DNA from: Chrysomallon squamiferum
Taxonomy: Eukaryota; Mollusca; Gastropoda; Neomphalida; Peltospiridae
Reading direction: 5' to 3'
Assembly (NCBI GenBank): GCA_012295275.1
Contig: CM022677.1
Location: 20,379,041-20,389,040, forward strand
Length of the DNA stretch: 10,000 bases
The position numbers and the translations under genes were made by a program. Of the stretch, positions 1-7,599 are shown in pieces (position 1 is the first letter of the stretch; each line of letters starts with the position of its first letter). The notes under the pieces were generated by a model that saw only the letters and a program-made list of their open reading frames with translations, was not told where the DNA came from and made no database searches.

Positions 1-178
1 TCTCTTGTGTTAATTATCATTCGCTTGTATTAATTACCATTCACTTGTATTAATTATCATTCAGTTACATTTATTATCATTCACTTGCATTAATTATCAT
101 TTATTATCAGTAACTTGTATTAGTTATCATTCACTTGTATTAATTATTATTCACTTGTATTTATTATTGTTCAGTAAT
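1..178. repeat. 20-bp minisatellite, about 8-9 degenerate copies
   Basis: Tandem copies of a 20-bp unit, roughly CTTGTATTAATTATCATTCA, run from the window edge to about 178 and probably continue to the left. Copies differ by single substitutions, and one copy near 95-115 carries an extra partial unit. Nothing coding is visible. It is presumably intronic or upstream of the exon array. Confidence 0.85.
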
Positions 179-415
179 CAAAACAGTTTTGATAATTTAG
201 TAAATACTGCAGTAGGGTTGTTTTCCTTCAACAGGATTTTCTAGAAATTGATTTAGTGCATTTTGACAATTCACTGGATTGTTCCGTTAGTGTTTGTGAA
301 TGAAAGTATAAAGTTCATTATTTCTGTTTTGTGAGTTACATGTTAAATAGAAAGATGTCCTCCAATCAGTTTCTGCATGAGAAGCATTACTTTGATAATA
401 TCAATACTAGACATA

Positions 416-458
<43 letters not shown>

Positions 459-682
459 AGGTGTTTGTGTATGTGTGTATGTATGTATGTGTGTATGTGT
501 GTGTGTGTGTGTTTGTGTCTTTAATTGTGAAGTAATTTTGTAAGGGTGCGTATATACATGAACAGATATGTGTATGTGATACTTTTATTTGTACTGATGA
601 CTATCTGATTTTGTTTAATTGCATTTTTCTCTTCAAAAATCTCTTTACTTCAAGATGACATTTTTTCCTTTTTCTTTCTTGT
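179..682. other. Non-coding stretch without a recognisable gene
   Basis: AT-rich unique sequence apart from an embedded TG microsatellite. I looked for the diagnostic CAACATGGTGG and TGGGGTGGA exon cores on this strand and found none. The short open frame at 619-813 has no protein-like features and runs into a repeat array. It could be intron or 5' flank of the exon array. Confidence 0.5.
417..519. repeat. TG/TATG microsatellite
   Basis: About 36 bp of perfect (TG)n followed by an imperfect mix of TG and TATG units to about 519. Alternating purine-pyrimidine DNA of this kind can adopt Z-form, but there is no sign of function here. Confidence 0.9.
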
Positions 683-1416
683 TTACTGAAGCAGGTTGGT
701 GTCTTGTTTCACTAAACAGATACACATTAACAGAAAGTTTATTTTTGTTTACCACAGTGAGTCTGTCAGCTGTTTTTCAACTCATATTAACAAGCATGTT
801 TATTTTTATTTAGACAGAGAGTCTATGATCTCCTTGTCATCAAAGATACAAATTAACAAGATCATTTATTTGATTTTAAATGGAATCTTAATTTACAACA
901 TCATGTATATAAGCTGATTTTCATTGCAGATAGAAATTTAGAAGAAAATATATTTAAACTTATTTAGCATCATTATTTCCAAAAGCAAATCTATAAATTG
1001 TTTTTCAACATACATTAACAAGAATTTATTTTTATTTACAGTCATGACTTCATACAACAAGTCTGCAGGCTGCTTTTCAACATACATTAACAAGAGAGTT
1101 TATTTCTATATAGAATCATTGGTGCCTACAACAAGTCTGCAGGCTGCTTTTCAACACACATTAACAAGAGAGTTCATTTATTTTTATTTAAAATTGTGAC
1201 TTCATACAACAAGTCTGCAGGCTGTTTTTCAACACACATTAACACGACAGTTTATTTTTTATACAGAATCATTTCCCTACAACAAGTCTGCAGGCTGTTT
1301 TTCAACACACACAAACAAGAGAGTTTATTTTTTATACAGAATCATGAATTCCTACAACAAGTCTGTAGGTTGTTTTCAACACACATTAAAAAGACAGTTT
1401 ATTTATTTTTATTTAG
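683..1416 (+). repeat. About 75-bp tandem array of intron-3'-end units before exon 1
   Basis: Each unit holds a branch-like ATTAAC followed by A/G-rich bases, a T-rich tract of the type TTTATTTTTATTTAG or TTTATACAG, and then a segment containing AAGTCTGCAGGCTG and TTTTCAACA. The AAGTCTG anchor sits at 1059, 1133, 1211, 1284 and 1359, giving spacings of 74, 78, 73 and 75. More diverged units extend back to about 683, with TTAAC at 727, 787 and 853. The last unit supplies the real acceptor of exon 1, TTTATTTAG ending at 1416. The array is therefore an amplified 3' splice-site region. Open frames across it, such as 1196-1489, are repeat read-through and not genes. Confidence 0.8.
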
Positions 1417-1512
1417 AAATTTGCCCTATCATTTGTCAGCATGGTGGCCAATACGACTATCGATGTATCACTTGTATTGGATGCAGTAACAAATGGGGAG
1501 GATCACGTTGTG
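1417..1512 (+). CDS. Exon 1 of EGF-like repeat gene (internal exon, 32-residue module)
   Basis: A 96-nt internal exon, phase 1 at both ends, bounded by a TTTATTTAG acceptor and a GTAAAA donor. It encodes one six-cysteine module: cysteines at residues 2, 6, 16, 19, 22 and 31 of the 31 whole codons, Q-H-G-G at 7-10 and W-G-G at 26-28. The split first codon reads Glu when joined to an upstream exon ending in G. This is the most diverged intact copy: residues 11-15 are Q-Y-D-Y-R where most copies have R-P-(N/D)-S-Q, and residue 4 is Ile instead of the usual Leu. The EGF-like assignment rests on cysteine spacing and the aromatic-x-Gly before the last cysteine; the host protein is unknown. Secretion is inferred from the disulfide pattern, as no signal peptide exon is visible. 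It is the first recognisable exon in the window but need not be the first of the gene. Confidence 0.85.
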
Positions 1513-1764
1513 GTAAAAAATATATTCTGAAATATATGTGTATGTATGTATATATATATACGTTTGTATGTGTATTTAAAAAAATATTGTGTATTTGTTT
1601 GACTCATTATAATATTGTATTGCTGTATGTTAGTCTTTCGTTGATGTCAACCTCACAACACTCGGAATCAACTGCGGCAGTCGGTGATTTAGTTGGTTAG
1701 TTACAGGACTAGATCAGCATTTTGGAGTTTTGTACTGACTCCTTTGTTTATATTCTTAATGTAT

Positions 1765-2275
1765 TGACATGCTAGAAGAGTGTCATTGGAAGATATATTG
1801 AGATACTAGAAGCATGTCATTGTAAGATATATTGAGATACTGGAGGCATGCCATTGTAAGATATATTGACATACTTGAAGCATGTTATTGTAAGATATAT
1901 TGAGATACTAGAAGCTTGTCATTGTAAGATATATTGACATGCTGGAAACATGTCATTTTAAGATATATTGACATGAAAGAAGACTGTCATTGTAAAATAT
2001 GTTGACATACTGGAAGCTTGTCATTGTAAGATATATTGACATGCTGGAAACATGTCATTTTAAGATATATTGACATGAAAGAAGACTGTCATTGTAAGAT
2101 ATTTCATCATGCTAAAAGACTCTCATTGCAGGATACACTATAAGCTGCCATTACAAGTTGATATCTCAAGATGCAATAAAACCACTATTGGCAAGAAATC
2201 TTAATATGTTAGAAAAATGCCTTTGTAAGATATCTCATGATGCTAGAATACTGCCATTGCAAGATATATCGACAT
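1765..2275. repeat. 34-bp minisatellite in intron 1
   Basis: Roughly 15 copies of a 34-bp unit containing AAGATATATTGA, then GATACT or CATGCT, then GAAGCATGTCATTGT. The GATAC anchors at 1802 and 1836 fix the period. Copies become diverged after about 2100. The unit is not a multiple of three and contains stops, so it is not coding. It fills half of the 992-bp intron between exons 1 and 2. Confidence 0.85.
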
Positions 2276-2504
2276 ATCACACTAACTTTGTAAACTGTAG
2301 AGGGTAAAATGGGTAATTTTCTCCATAACATGTAGAAGAAGGAAGTATGTATGCAAAAATTTGATACAGAAATGGTTAATTCATAAATGCACGTAACAGT
2401 GATTGTATATAACAGAGTTTGTGTGTGTTATTGTGTGCAAGTAAAATATATTTATTTGTTCATGACAGTCAGTAATATACTGACAAATTCTTCATTTGAT
2501 TTAG

Positions 2505-2600
2505 AGCATTGTACTTTGACTTGTCAACATGGTGGTAGACCTAATTCTCAGTGTAGTGGATGTGTTGGATGTTCTGGAAAGTGGGGTGGAAATATATGCG
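2505..2600 (+). CDS. Exon 2 of EGF-like repeat gene (consensus-like module)
   Basis: A 96-nt symmetrical phase 1-1 exon with acceptor GATTTAG and donor GTAATT. It encodes Glu (split codon), His, then cysteines at 2, 6, 16, 19, 22 and 31. Q-H-G-G is at 7-10, R-P-N-S-Q at 11-15, G-C-V-G-C at 18-22 and K-W-G-G at 25-28. It is close to the consensus of the series and is the best query for finding relatives. In canonical EGF terms the end, C-x3-W-x-G-x2-C, matches the C5-C6 loop. The C3-C4-C5 cluster is spaced C-x2-C-x2-C, wider than the usual EGF C-x-C. A likely branch site (ACTGAC) lies about 25 nt before the acceptor. The codons around CAACATGGTGG are shared almost exactly with the other exons. 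Confidence 0.9.
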
Positions 2601-2987
2601 GTAATTATTTTTTAATATTGCATCATTTTTCCTCTCTTTAAGCATTTGTGGCTGGTTTCAGTATTTATCATAGGCAATATGACCATTTGTTTTGTTTATA
2701 CAGACTTCTGTGTATACAGCTATGACACACACAGACACCACACCTTCACCACAGAAACAAATAATGTCTGCTAAATTCAAACACTGTTGTAATGAAACAT
2801 GCTGTTCAAGCATCATTTCCAAGTTCACTGCAGTTTTATTATTCTTAGTTTAGCTAGATGAGCACTTTAAGTTAATTATGCATGTGTGAATGCATGATGA
2901 TTGTGCACAGGTGTGAAAGATAAAATAATATTTATATTTACTGTTCATTCATGTATATCTAACAAAGTTATTATTTTTTTTTTCCAG

Positions 2988-3012
2988 AGTATTGTTGAGT
3001 TGTGATCATGTG
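2988..3012 (+). pseudogene. Relic of an EGF-module exon 5' end
   Basis: A strong acceptor (a long T run followed by CCAG, ending at 2987) is followed by AG-TAT-TGT, the same Glu-Tyr-Cys opening as exon 3. The next codon is TGA. The following bases, TGAGTTGTGATCATG, align with the exon core TGACTTGTCAACATG after a small deletion. No W-G-G half or donor follows. I read this as a truncated, decayed duplicate of the exon start; chance similarity over about 25 bp is possible. Confidence 0.5.
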
Positions 3013-3019
3013 TTTTTAT

Positions 3020-3021
<2 letters not shown>

Positions 3022-3054
<33 letters not shown>
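3022..3054. repeat. TA dinucleotide run before exon 3
   Basis: About 33 bp of (TA)n ending 25 bp upstream of the exon 3 start. It occupies the place where a branch point would normally be expected, so the branch site may lie inside or before the run. Confidence 0.95.
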
Positions 3055-3059
<5 letters not shown>

Positions 3060-3078
3060 TAATATTTATTTTATTCAG

Positions 3079-3174
3079 AGTATTGTTCTTTGCGTTGTCA
3101 ACATGGTGGAATAGCTGATAGTCAGTGTAATAAATGTACTAGATGCACTGGAAACTGGGGTGGAGACCTGTGTG
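3079..3174 (+). CDS. Exon 3 of EGF-like repeat gene
   Basis: A 96-nt phase 1-1 exon with acceptor TTTATTCAG and donor GTAATA. The module begins Glu-Tyr-Cys and has the full set of cysteines (2, 6, 16, 19, 22, 31), Q-H-G-G at 7-10 and N-W-G-G at 25-28. Distinctive residues are I-A at 11-12 instead of R-P, and Arg at 21 where several copies have Gly. N-K-C at 17-19 is only a weak N-x-C glycosylation context. It sits 478 bp after exon 2 and 561 bp before exon 4, the tightest spacing in the array. Function as above is inferred from the cysteine pattern only. Confidence 0.9.
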
Positions 3175-3240
3175 GTAATAACTTTTTAAAAGAAAAAACA
3201 CTCAGCAAGAGATTCCAATTTGATTTGTAACAGTGTTTCA

Positions 3241-3400
3241 AAAATTATCATCATCATCATCAACAGTATTTATTTAGTTATCTTTTATTATTTATTTAGT
3301 TATTTATTTTTTTATTTGATAATATTGTTATTGCTGGTTATTATTTTTATTATTTATTTATTTATTTTTACCACTATTATTGCTATTATTATATTTAGGG
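3241..3400. repeat. Low-complexity ATC and TTTA/TTA-rich tract in intron 3
   Basis: A short (ATC)n run at about 3246-3261 is followed by about 130 bp of T-rich TTTA/TTAT sequence. The open frame 3220-3411 through it encodes only Ile/Phe/Leu/Tyr-rich low complexity and is rejected as a gene. Confidence 0.85.
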
Positions 3401-3573
3401 TTAAATTTTGACTGTAGAAAACTGATATTGACCAGTCACAGCCTTCTCTGCATGACAGACGTGTGTGGTTTAAAAATGTATGATTTTGTCAGTAGGAAAG
3501 TAGCCTAAAGGTGATACAGAGGTTTTTTTTAAAATAATGGCTGTGTGTGTATGTATGTGAATAAATCTGACAG

Positions 3574-3574
<1 letters not shown>

Positions 3575-3645
<71 letters not shown>
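3575..3645. repeat. TA microsatellite, 71 bp, perfect
   Basis: An uninterrupted (TA)n run of about 35 units inside intron 3, 90 bp upstream of exon 4. Its self-complementarity allows cruciform extrusion or an RNA hairpin in the transcript. No functional evidence is visible. Confidence 0.97.
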
Positions 3646-3648
<3 letters not shown>

Positions 3649-3695
3649 CTCTTTGTTCAATACATGCTTGGCATCCTTTAATAATTTTTATTATT

Positions 3696-3735
3696 TTCTT
3701 TCCTTTTTTTTTTTTTCCCCTTTTTTTTCTTTTAG
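3696..3735 (+). promoter_or_regulatory. Very strong polypyrimidine tract and acceptor of exon 4
   Basis: A nearly pure T/C run of about 38 bases with a single internal CCCC ends in TTTTAG directly before exon 4. It is longer and purer than the tracts of the other exons, which are broken by A. On established splice-site rules this predicts efficient U2AF binding and constitutive recognition of exon 4. Confidence 0.7.
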
Positions 3736-3831
3736 AGCGTTGTTTGTTGAAGTGTCAACATGGTGGCAGATGTAATTCTTACTGTACTGGATGTACTCAG
3801 TGTTCTGGGAACTGGGGTGGAAATTTGTGTG
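3736..3831 (+). CDS. Exon 4 of EGF-like repeat gene, with a seventh cysteine
   Basis: A 96-nt phase 1-1 exon with acceptor TTTTAG and donor GTAAAA. It has the standard cysteines (2, 6, 16, 19, 22, 31), Q-H-G-G at 7-10 and N-W-G-G at 25-28. Residue 12, usually Pro, is Cys (codon TGT), so the segment after Q-H-G-G reads R-C-N-S-Y-C. This puts a cysteine at the place where canonical EGF domains have their third cysteine (C-x-N-G-G-x-C) while keeping the array's own third cysteine four residues on. The module thus has an odd number of cysteines. A free or interchain cysteine, or a re-paired fold, would follow. The exon is followed by the largest intron of the window (2169 bp). Confidence 0.9.
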
Positions 3832-4164
3832 GTAAAAGCATTATTCATTGCACACATATTTCACTTTTACAGTAGACCCTTGATTTTGTCACACTGATAT
3901 TTGGGAAAGACATTGTATCACAAATGTTCTAAAATGTGGAAATATTTACAGTTTATACCTTTAAAATAAGACATTAAAAGAAGATCCTTTGCCATTATTA
4001 TGCTGGCCAGGAGTAATTAAAAGGCAAGACTCCGAATATGAGGCATAAAGGGTGAAAGGTGGTATTTGGAGAAGAATTTGTGTTGGTAAAGGTTTAGCAT
4101 GACAAATTGTGCATTGCGGTTAGTCTACTAACCCTGGACAGGTGGTAGATTATCCCAAGGAGTT
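3832..4164. other. Start of intron 4, unique sequence
   Basis: About 330 bp of AT-rich unique intron after exon 4. No exon core motif, relic or RNA gene is visible. Confidence 0.6.
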
Positions 4165-4680
4165 GCCTAAAGAGACAAGATGATCCTCTCAAGATATTGT
4201 CTGAGTGGACAGGTAGATCATCTCCAGTACTTGTTCAAGTGGACACATAGATCATCTCAAGACATGTTTGAATAGACATGTAGATCATCTCAAGACTTGT
4301 TTGAATAGACATGTAGATCATCTCCAGTACTTGTTCAAATGGACACGTAGATCATCTCAAGACTTGTTTGAATAGACATGTAGATCATCTCAAGACTTGT
4401 TTGAATAGACACCTAGATCATCTCAAGACTTGTTTGAATAGACATGTAGATCATCTCAAATGTTTGGTTAATGGACAAGTAGATTATACAAAGTCTATGC
4501 CTGAGTCAGTAAATAGGTTGTCTCAAGTACTTCTGTGAATGGAAGAATATGTTGTCCAAGGATCTGAATGAACAAGTAGATAATCTCAAGTACTTGTCTG
4601 AATGGACAAATAGATCATCCCAAGTACTTTTCTGAGTGGAGAAATAGATCATCAAAGTATTTGCTCAAATGCACAAGTGG
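4165..4680. repeat. 33-34-bp minisatellite in intron 4
   Basis: About 15 copies of a 33-bp unit built on TAGATCATCTCAAGACTTG followed by TTTGAATAGACATG. One variant has CCAGTACTTG in the middle and is 34 bp. The central copies (about 4248-4450) are nearly identical and the flanking ones are diverged, the usual sign of recent central expansion. Stops occur in every unit, so it is non-coding. Confidence 0.88.
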
Positions 4681-5084
4681 CCAAGTTTGGCAGCACTTGC
4701 TCTGTAGAACATTGGAACTTACATGTGTCATAGAGTTAGAGAGCATCAAGAGCTTGCTTGATTGTTGAATCTGACATCCACTGAGCTTTGTTAAAACAAT
4801 GATATTTATTGTTGCATATTAGTCCATTACATTGTCACATTTGTAGTAACTGTCTTTTAAGCAATAAATATACTCTGATATTTGGTTTTGATGCACACAC
4901 AAAAAATTATATCTCCATTCCACAATGATTAAAATGTTTTAAAACATAGAAAGATGCCAGCAAATTAATATATATTTTTGTAGAACATTATATATATTAT
5001 ACACACATGTACAGACATGCATTTATTGCTTATTGTGTGTGTCTGTGTTTGTGTATGGCTAGATTGATTCATTTTATTTCTATT
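4681..5084. other. Intron 4 stretch with no recognised feature
   Basis: About 400 bp of AT-rich unique sequence between two tandem arrays. I find no exon core, acceptor-plus-cysteine motif or RNA gene. The open frame that begins at 5007 enters the downstream repeat array and is not supported. Confidence 0.5.
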
Positions 5085-6000
5085 GATGAATGTGTAGGTT
5101 TGTTTAACTACTATGTTTGTGTGGAATTAAACTACACCAGATGTATATCCTGTTTGTCGATACAGTTACACATCAGTAAAGTTATTTATTTTTGTTTAGA
5201 ATTGTGTTATTGATGAATGGTTTGTCCGTTTGTTTAGTAAAGTTATTTATTTATTTTTGTTTAGAATTGTGTTATTGATGAATGGTTTGTCTGTTTGTCG
5301 ACACAGTCACACATCAGTAAAGTTATTTATTTTTGTTTAAATTGTGTTATTGATGAATGGTTTGTCTGTTTGTCGACACAGTCACACATCAGTAAAGTTA
5401 TTTATTTATTTTTGTTTAGAATTGTGTTATTGATGAATGGTTTGTCTGTTTGTCGACACAGTCACACATCAGTAAAGTTATTTATTTTTTTTGTTTAGAA
5501 TTGTGTTATTGATGAATGGTTTGTCTGTTTGTCGACACAGTCACACATAGTAAAGTTATTTATTTATTTTTGTTTAGAATTGTGTTATTGATGAATGGTT
5601 TGTCTGTTTGTCGACACAGTCACACATAGTAAAGTTATTTATTTATTTTTGTTTAGAATTGTGTTATTGATGAATGGTTTGTCTGTTTGTCGACACAGTC
5701 ACACATAGTAAAGTTATTTATTTATTTTTGTTTAGAATTGTGTTATTGATGAATGGTTTGTCTGTTTGTCGACACAGTCACACAGTAAAGTATTTATTTA
5801 TTTTGTTTAAAGAATGGTTTGTCTGTTTGTCGATTTATTTATTTTTATTGATGAATGGTTTGTCTGTTTGTCGAATTGTGTTTAGAATTGTGTTATTGAT
5901 GAATGGTTTGTCTGTTTGTCGACACAGTCACACATCAGTAAAGTTATTTATTTATTTTTGTTTAGAATTGTGTTATTGATGAATGGTTTGTCTGTTTCAG
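5085..6000 (+). repeat. About 79-bp tandem array of acceptor-plus-exon-start units before exon 5
   Basis: The TGATGAATGG anchor occurs at 5211, 5276, 5351, 5431, 5510, 5589, 5668, 5747, 5897 and 5977, with a shortened copy at 5849. The dominant spacing is 79-80. Each full unit carries a T-rich tract and TTTGTTTAG, then AATTGTGTTATTGATGAATG, then GTCTGTTTGTCGACACAG. Read in the phase used by the real exons, the bases after TTTAG give Glu-Leu-Cys-Tyr-stop-stop, which resembles a truncated exon start. Nine of the ten full copies keep the AG; the copy at about 5340 has lost it. In the last copy the tail changes to GTCTGTTTCAG, the true acceptor of exon 5. Open frames through the array (5295-5498, 5674-5979) are read-through. 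Confidence 0.85.
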
Positions 6001-6096
6001 ACCGTTGTACACTCAGATGTCAGCATGGTGGCAGACCAGATTCTCAGTGTGCTAAATGTACTCAGTGTTATGGGTCATGGGGTGGAAACATGTGTG
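6001..6096 (+). CDS. Exon 5 of EGF-like repeat gene
   Basis: A 96-nt phase 1-1 exon with acceptor CTGTTTCAG and donor GTAATG. It is the only intact copy starting with AC, so its split codon gives Asp instead of Glu. It has cysteines at 2, 6, 16, 19, 22 and 31, Q-H-G-G at 7-10, R-P-D-S-Q at 11-15 and S-W-G-G at 25-28. A tyrosine follows the fifth cysteine. Its acceptor is derived from the last unit of a 79-bp array and differs from the TTTAG/TTCAG-type ends of its neighbours. A TCTA microsatellite begins only eight bases into the next intron. The open frame continues into that repeat, which is not part of the protein if the donor is used. Confidence 0.88.
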
Positions 6097-6103
6097 GTAA
6101 TGA

Positions 6104-6104
<1 letters not shown>

Positions 6105-6153
<49 letters not shown>

Positions 6154-6154
6154 G

Positions 6155-6193
<39 letters not shown>
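6105..6193. repeat. TCTA microsatellite directly after the exon 5 donor
   Basis: About 22 tandem TCTA units with one TGTA interruption near 6153. The run starts eight bases after the exon 5 splice site, so its length variation lies next to the U1 binding site. Confidence 0.97.
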
Positions 6194-6344
6194 GACCCAT
6201 GTCTTTAGTTCCAATTTGATCTCTGTTTCATATTTTTTGTCAGAAAATGAGTTGTAGGAAATAATAGCTTTCATAAAAGTCTTCTAAATCACACATTACG
6301 ATTATTTTCTATCACTTTCAATATTAGATCAATGAGATAAAGAG

Positions 6345-6365
6345 TCTCTCTCTCTCTCTCTCTTT

Positions 6366-6447
<82 letters not shown>
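6345..6447. repeat. Compound (TC)n-(CA)n microsatellite in intron 5
   Basis: About 70 bp of TC repeats with a TTTTCTCTG interruption near 6362 pass directly into about 32 bp of CA repeats. The TC part is a polypurine-polypyrimidine mirror tract. The transcript carries the pyrimidine strand, a potential ligand of PTB-type proteins by general knowledge only. Confidence 0.97.
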
Positions 6448-6449
<2 letters not shown>

Positions 6450-6800
6450 ATAATCACACCTTTTTTCTTTTTGATATATATTCTGTTTCATTTGATCTTT
6501 TTGTCTGATATATAGACACATTGACTAATTCTTTCTATACTGTACATTTATAAATCAAAAGCAATTAGAGATTTAAAATCATTTCCAAATTTTCAAGTTT
6601 GTTCAATTTAATTCATAAATTACATAAAAAATAATAATCCAAAAAAGGGTTTCCTTTCACACAGTGTTTGACAAATTTTGACCATTTTCTCATTTGGCTA
6701 ATTTATTGATAAAGGTGCCCCTGCCTGTGTTATAGTGTTATAGCTGTTTTCTGTGGGCATGGTAACATCATGTCAAGTAAAATATAGTTAAAAATGTTTG
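6448..6800. other. Intron 5, unique sequence with nothing recognised
   Basis: About 350 bp of AT-rich sequence without exon core motifs, repeats or RNA genes on either strand. Confidence 0.5.
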
Positions 6801-6856
6801 TCTGGGACTATCTGGGACTATCTGGGACACACTAACAGATTGTTTGTTTTATTTAG
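6801..6856 (+). promoter_or_regulatory. Short 10-bp triplication, branch site and acceptor of exon 6
   Basis: Three tandem copies of TCTGGGACTA-like sequence (6801-6829) run into a textbook branch-site match CTAAC at 6832-6836. This is followed by TTGTTTGTTTTATTTAG, ending at 6856. The candidate branch A at 6835 is 21 nt from the acceptor. Related (A)CATTAAC or TTAAC motifs about 20-30 nt before the AG recur at the relic exons and at exon 8, so this is a conserved 3' splice-site architecture. Confidence 0.65.
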
Positions 6857-6952
6857 AGCGCTGTTTTCTCACTTGTCAACATGGTGGCAGGCCCGATACA
6901 TACTGCTCTGTGTGTACTGGATGTTCTGGAAAATGGAGCGGGAGGTTATGTG
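6857..6952 (+). CDS. Exon 6 of EGF-like repeat gene (W-S-G variant)
   Basis: A 96-nt phase 1-1 exon with acceptor TTTATTTAG and donor GTAAGA, the best donor of the series. It has cysteines at 2, 6, 16, 19, 22 and 31, Q-H-G-G at 7-10, R-P-D-T-Y at 11-15 and K-W-S-G at 25-28. The first Gly after Trp is replaced by Ser (AGC), while the Gly that EGF modules normally need two residues after the aromatic residue is kept. Residues 29-30 are Arg-Leu. A minus-strand open frame over this exon (6869-7078) has no merit of its own. The role is as for the other modules: an extracellular disulfide-bonded repeat by inference. Confidence 0.88.
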
Positions 6953-7002
6953 GTAAGAAAAACTTTCGTAAATACTGTTATTTTTTAACTGATGTTTGTT
7001 AA

Positions 7003-7210
7003 TGAGAACTATTGAATGCAACAACTGAAATCCAACAAACAAACATGCATGCATAGATTCAAACCTGTTTATAGACATGTTGTTTCTGACTTATGTTGTC
7101 AATAAAAACTACTTAATGAAACATTATATTTCTGTCTTACATTTTTAATGAAAACAACTGAATGCAAAACTTGAAATCCAGTAAGCAAACATGCATGTAT
7201 AGATTCAGGC
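7003..7210. repeat. Diverged direct duplication of about 60 bp in intron 6
   Basis: Two similar segments, about 7003-7067 and 7149-7210, share ACTGAATGCA-like sequence, CTTGAAATCCA or CTGAAATCCA, and AAACATGCATG(C/T)ATAGATTCA. They are offset by about 146 bp. No coding content or terminal inverted repeats are visible. Confidence 0.75.
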
Positions 7211-7599
7211 ACACATACCGCACAGTTTTCGGCACACACTCATGCAGATGTGTACACACTTACTAAGTAAAATTCAAATTTAACCCTTCTGGTGCTACTC
7301 ACAAGACTGCTACTGGCTTAGGTTTCAGTTGCTGTATAGCTTACTGTGTCGTTTTGTTATTGTGTTAAGTTTTAGAAATAGATAGGATAACAGTAGGTAC
7401 TTTCCCAGAAATACCAATCTCTGGAAAGTATGTGTTGCATCATGATTTTGTGCTGAAAGATTTGAAATAATAAAAGATACTAGTTTAAGCATCAATTCAA
7501 AAGAAACTGATAGTTTTGGTTAGTATCATTCTGCATGAGTGTTTGACTGTGGAGGTTAAATATTACTTTGTATTTAAATTCATTGTTCATACATGTTTA
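7211..7599. other. Intron 6, unique sequence
   Basis: About 390 bp of non-coding sequence with no exon core, repeat or RNA gene that I can recognise. Confidence 0.5.

Larger units (their letters stand above)
2601..3078. other. Intron 2, mostly unique sequence
   Basis: A 478-bp intron between two intact exons. It contains an exon 5'-end relic near 2988 and a TA microsatellite at 3022-3054 that lies only about 25 bp before the acceptor of exon 3. The rest is AT-rich and unremarkable. Confidence 0.7.

Noticed and set aside
619-917. Possible first exon with a signal peptide (hydrophobic open frames at 619-813 and 696-917)
   Set aside because: The hydrophobicity comes from T-rich sequence. No convincing start context, cleavage site or phase-1 donor links it to the exon array.
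1196-1489. 97-residue open frame overlapping exon 1
   Set aside because: Repeat-derived, and in a different frame from the cysteine module. The supported coding part is only 1417-1512.
3545-3775. Open frame with a long Tyr-Ile repeat
   Set aside because: Translation of the TA microsatellite and the polypyrimidine tract before exon 4.
5295-5979. Open frames of 67 and 101 residues with repeated Leu-Met-Asn-Gly-Leu-Ser-Val-Cys-like segments
   Set aside because: They are read-through of the 79-bp non-coding array. The unit length is not a multiple of three over most copies, so the frame wanders, and the content follows the repeat and shows no protein constraint.
5085-6000. CRISPR-like regularly spaced repeats
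   Set aside because: The units are contiguous near-identical tandem copies without unique spacers, in a clearly eukaryotic spliced locus.
6001-6257. Extension of the exon 5 frame into a Ser-Ile-Tyr-Leu repeat protein
   Set aside because: A clear GTAATG donor ends the exon at 6096, matching all sister exons. The extension is translated TCTA microsatellite.
6869-7078. Minus-strand 69-residue open frame
   Set aside because: Antisense to exon 6 and its intron, with no domain, signal or splice support.
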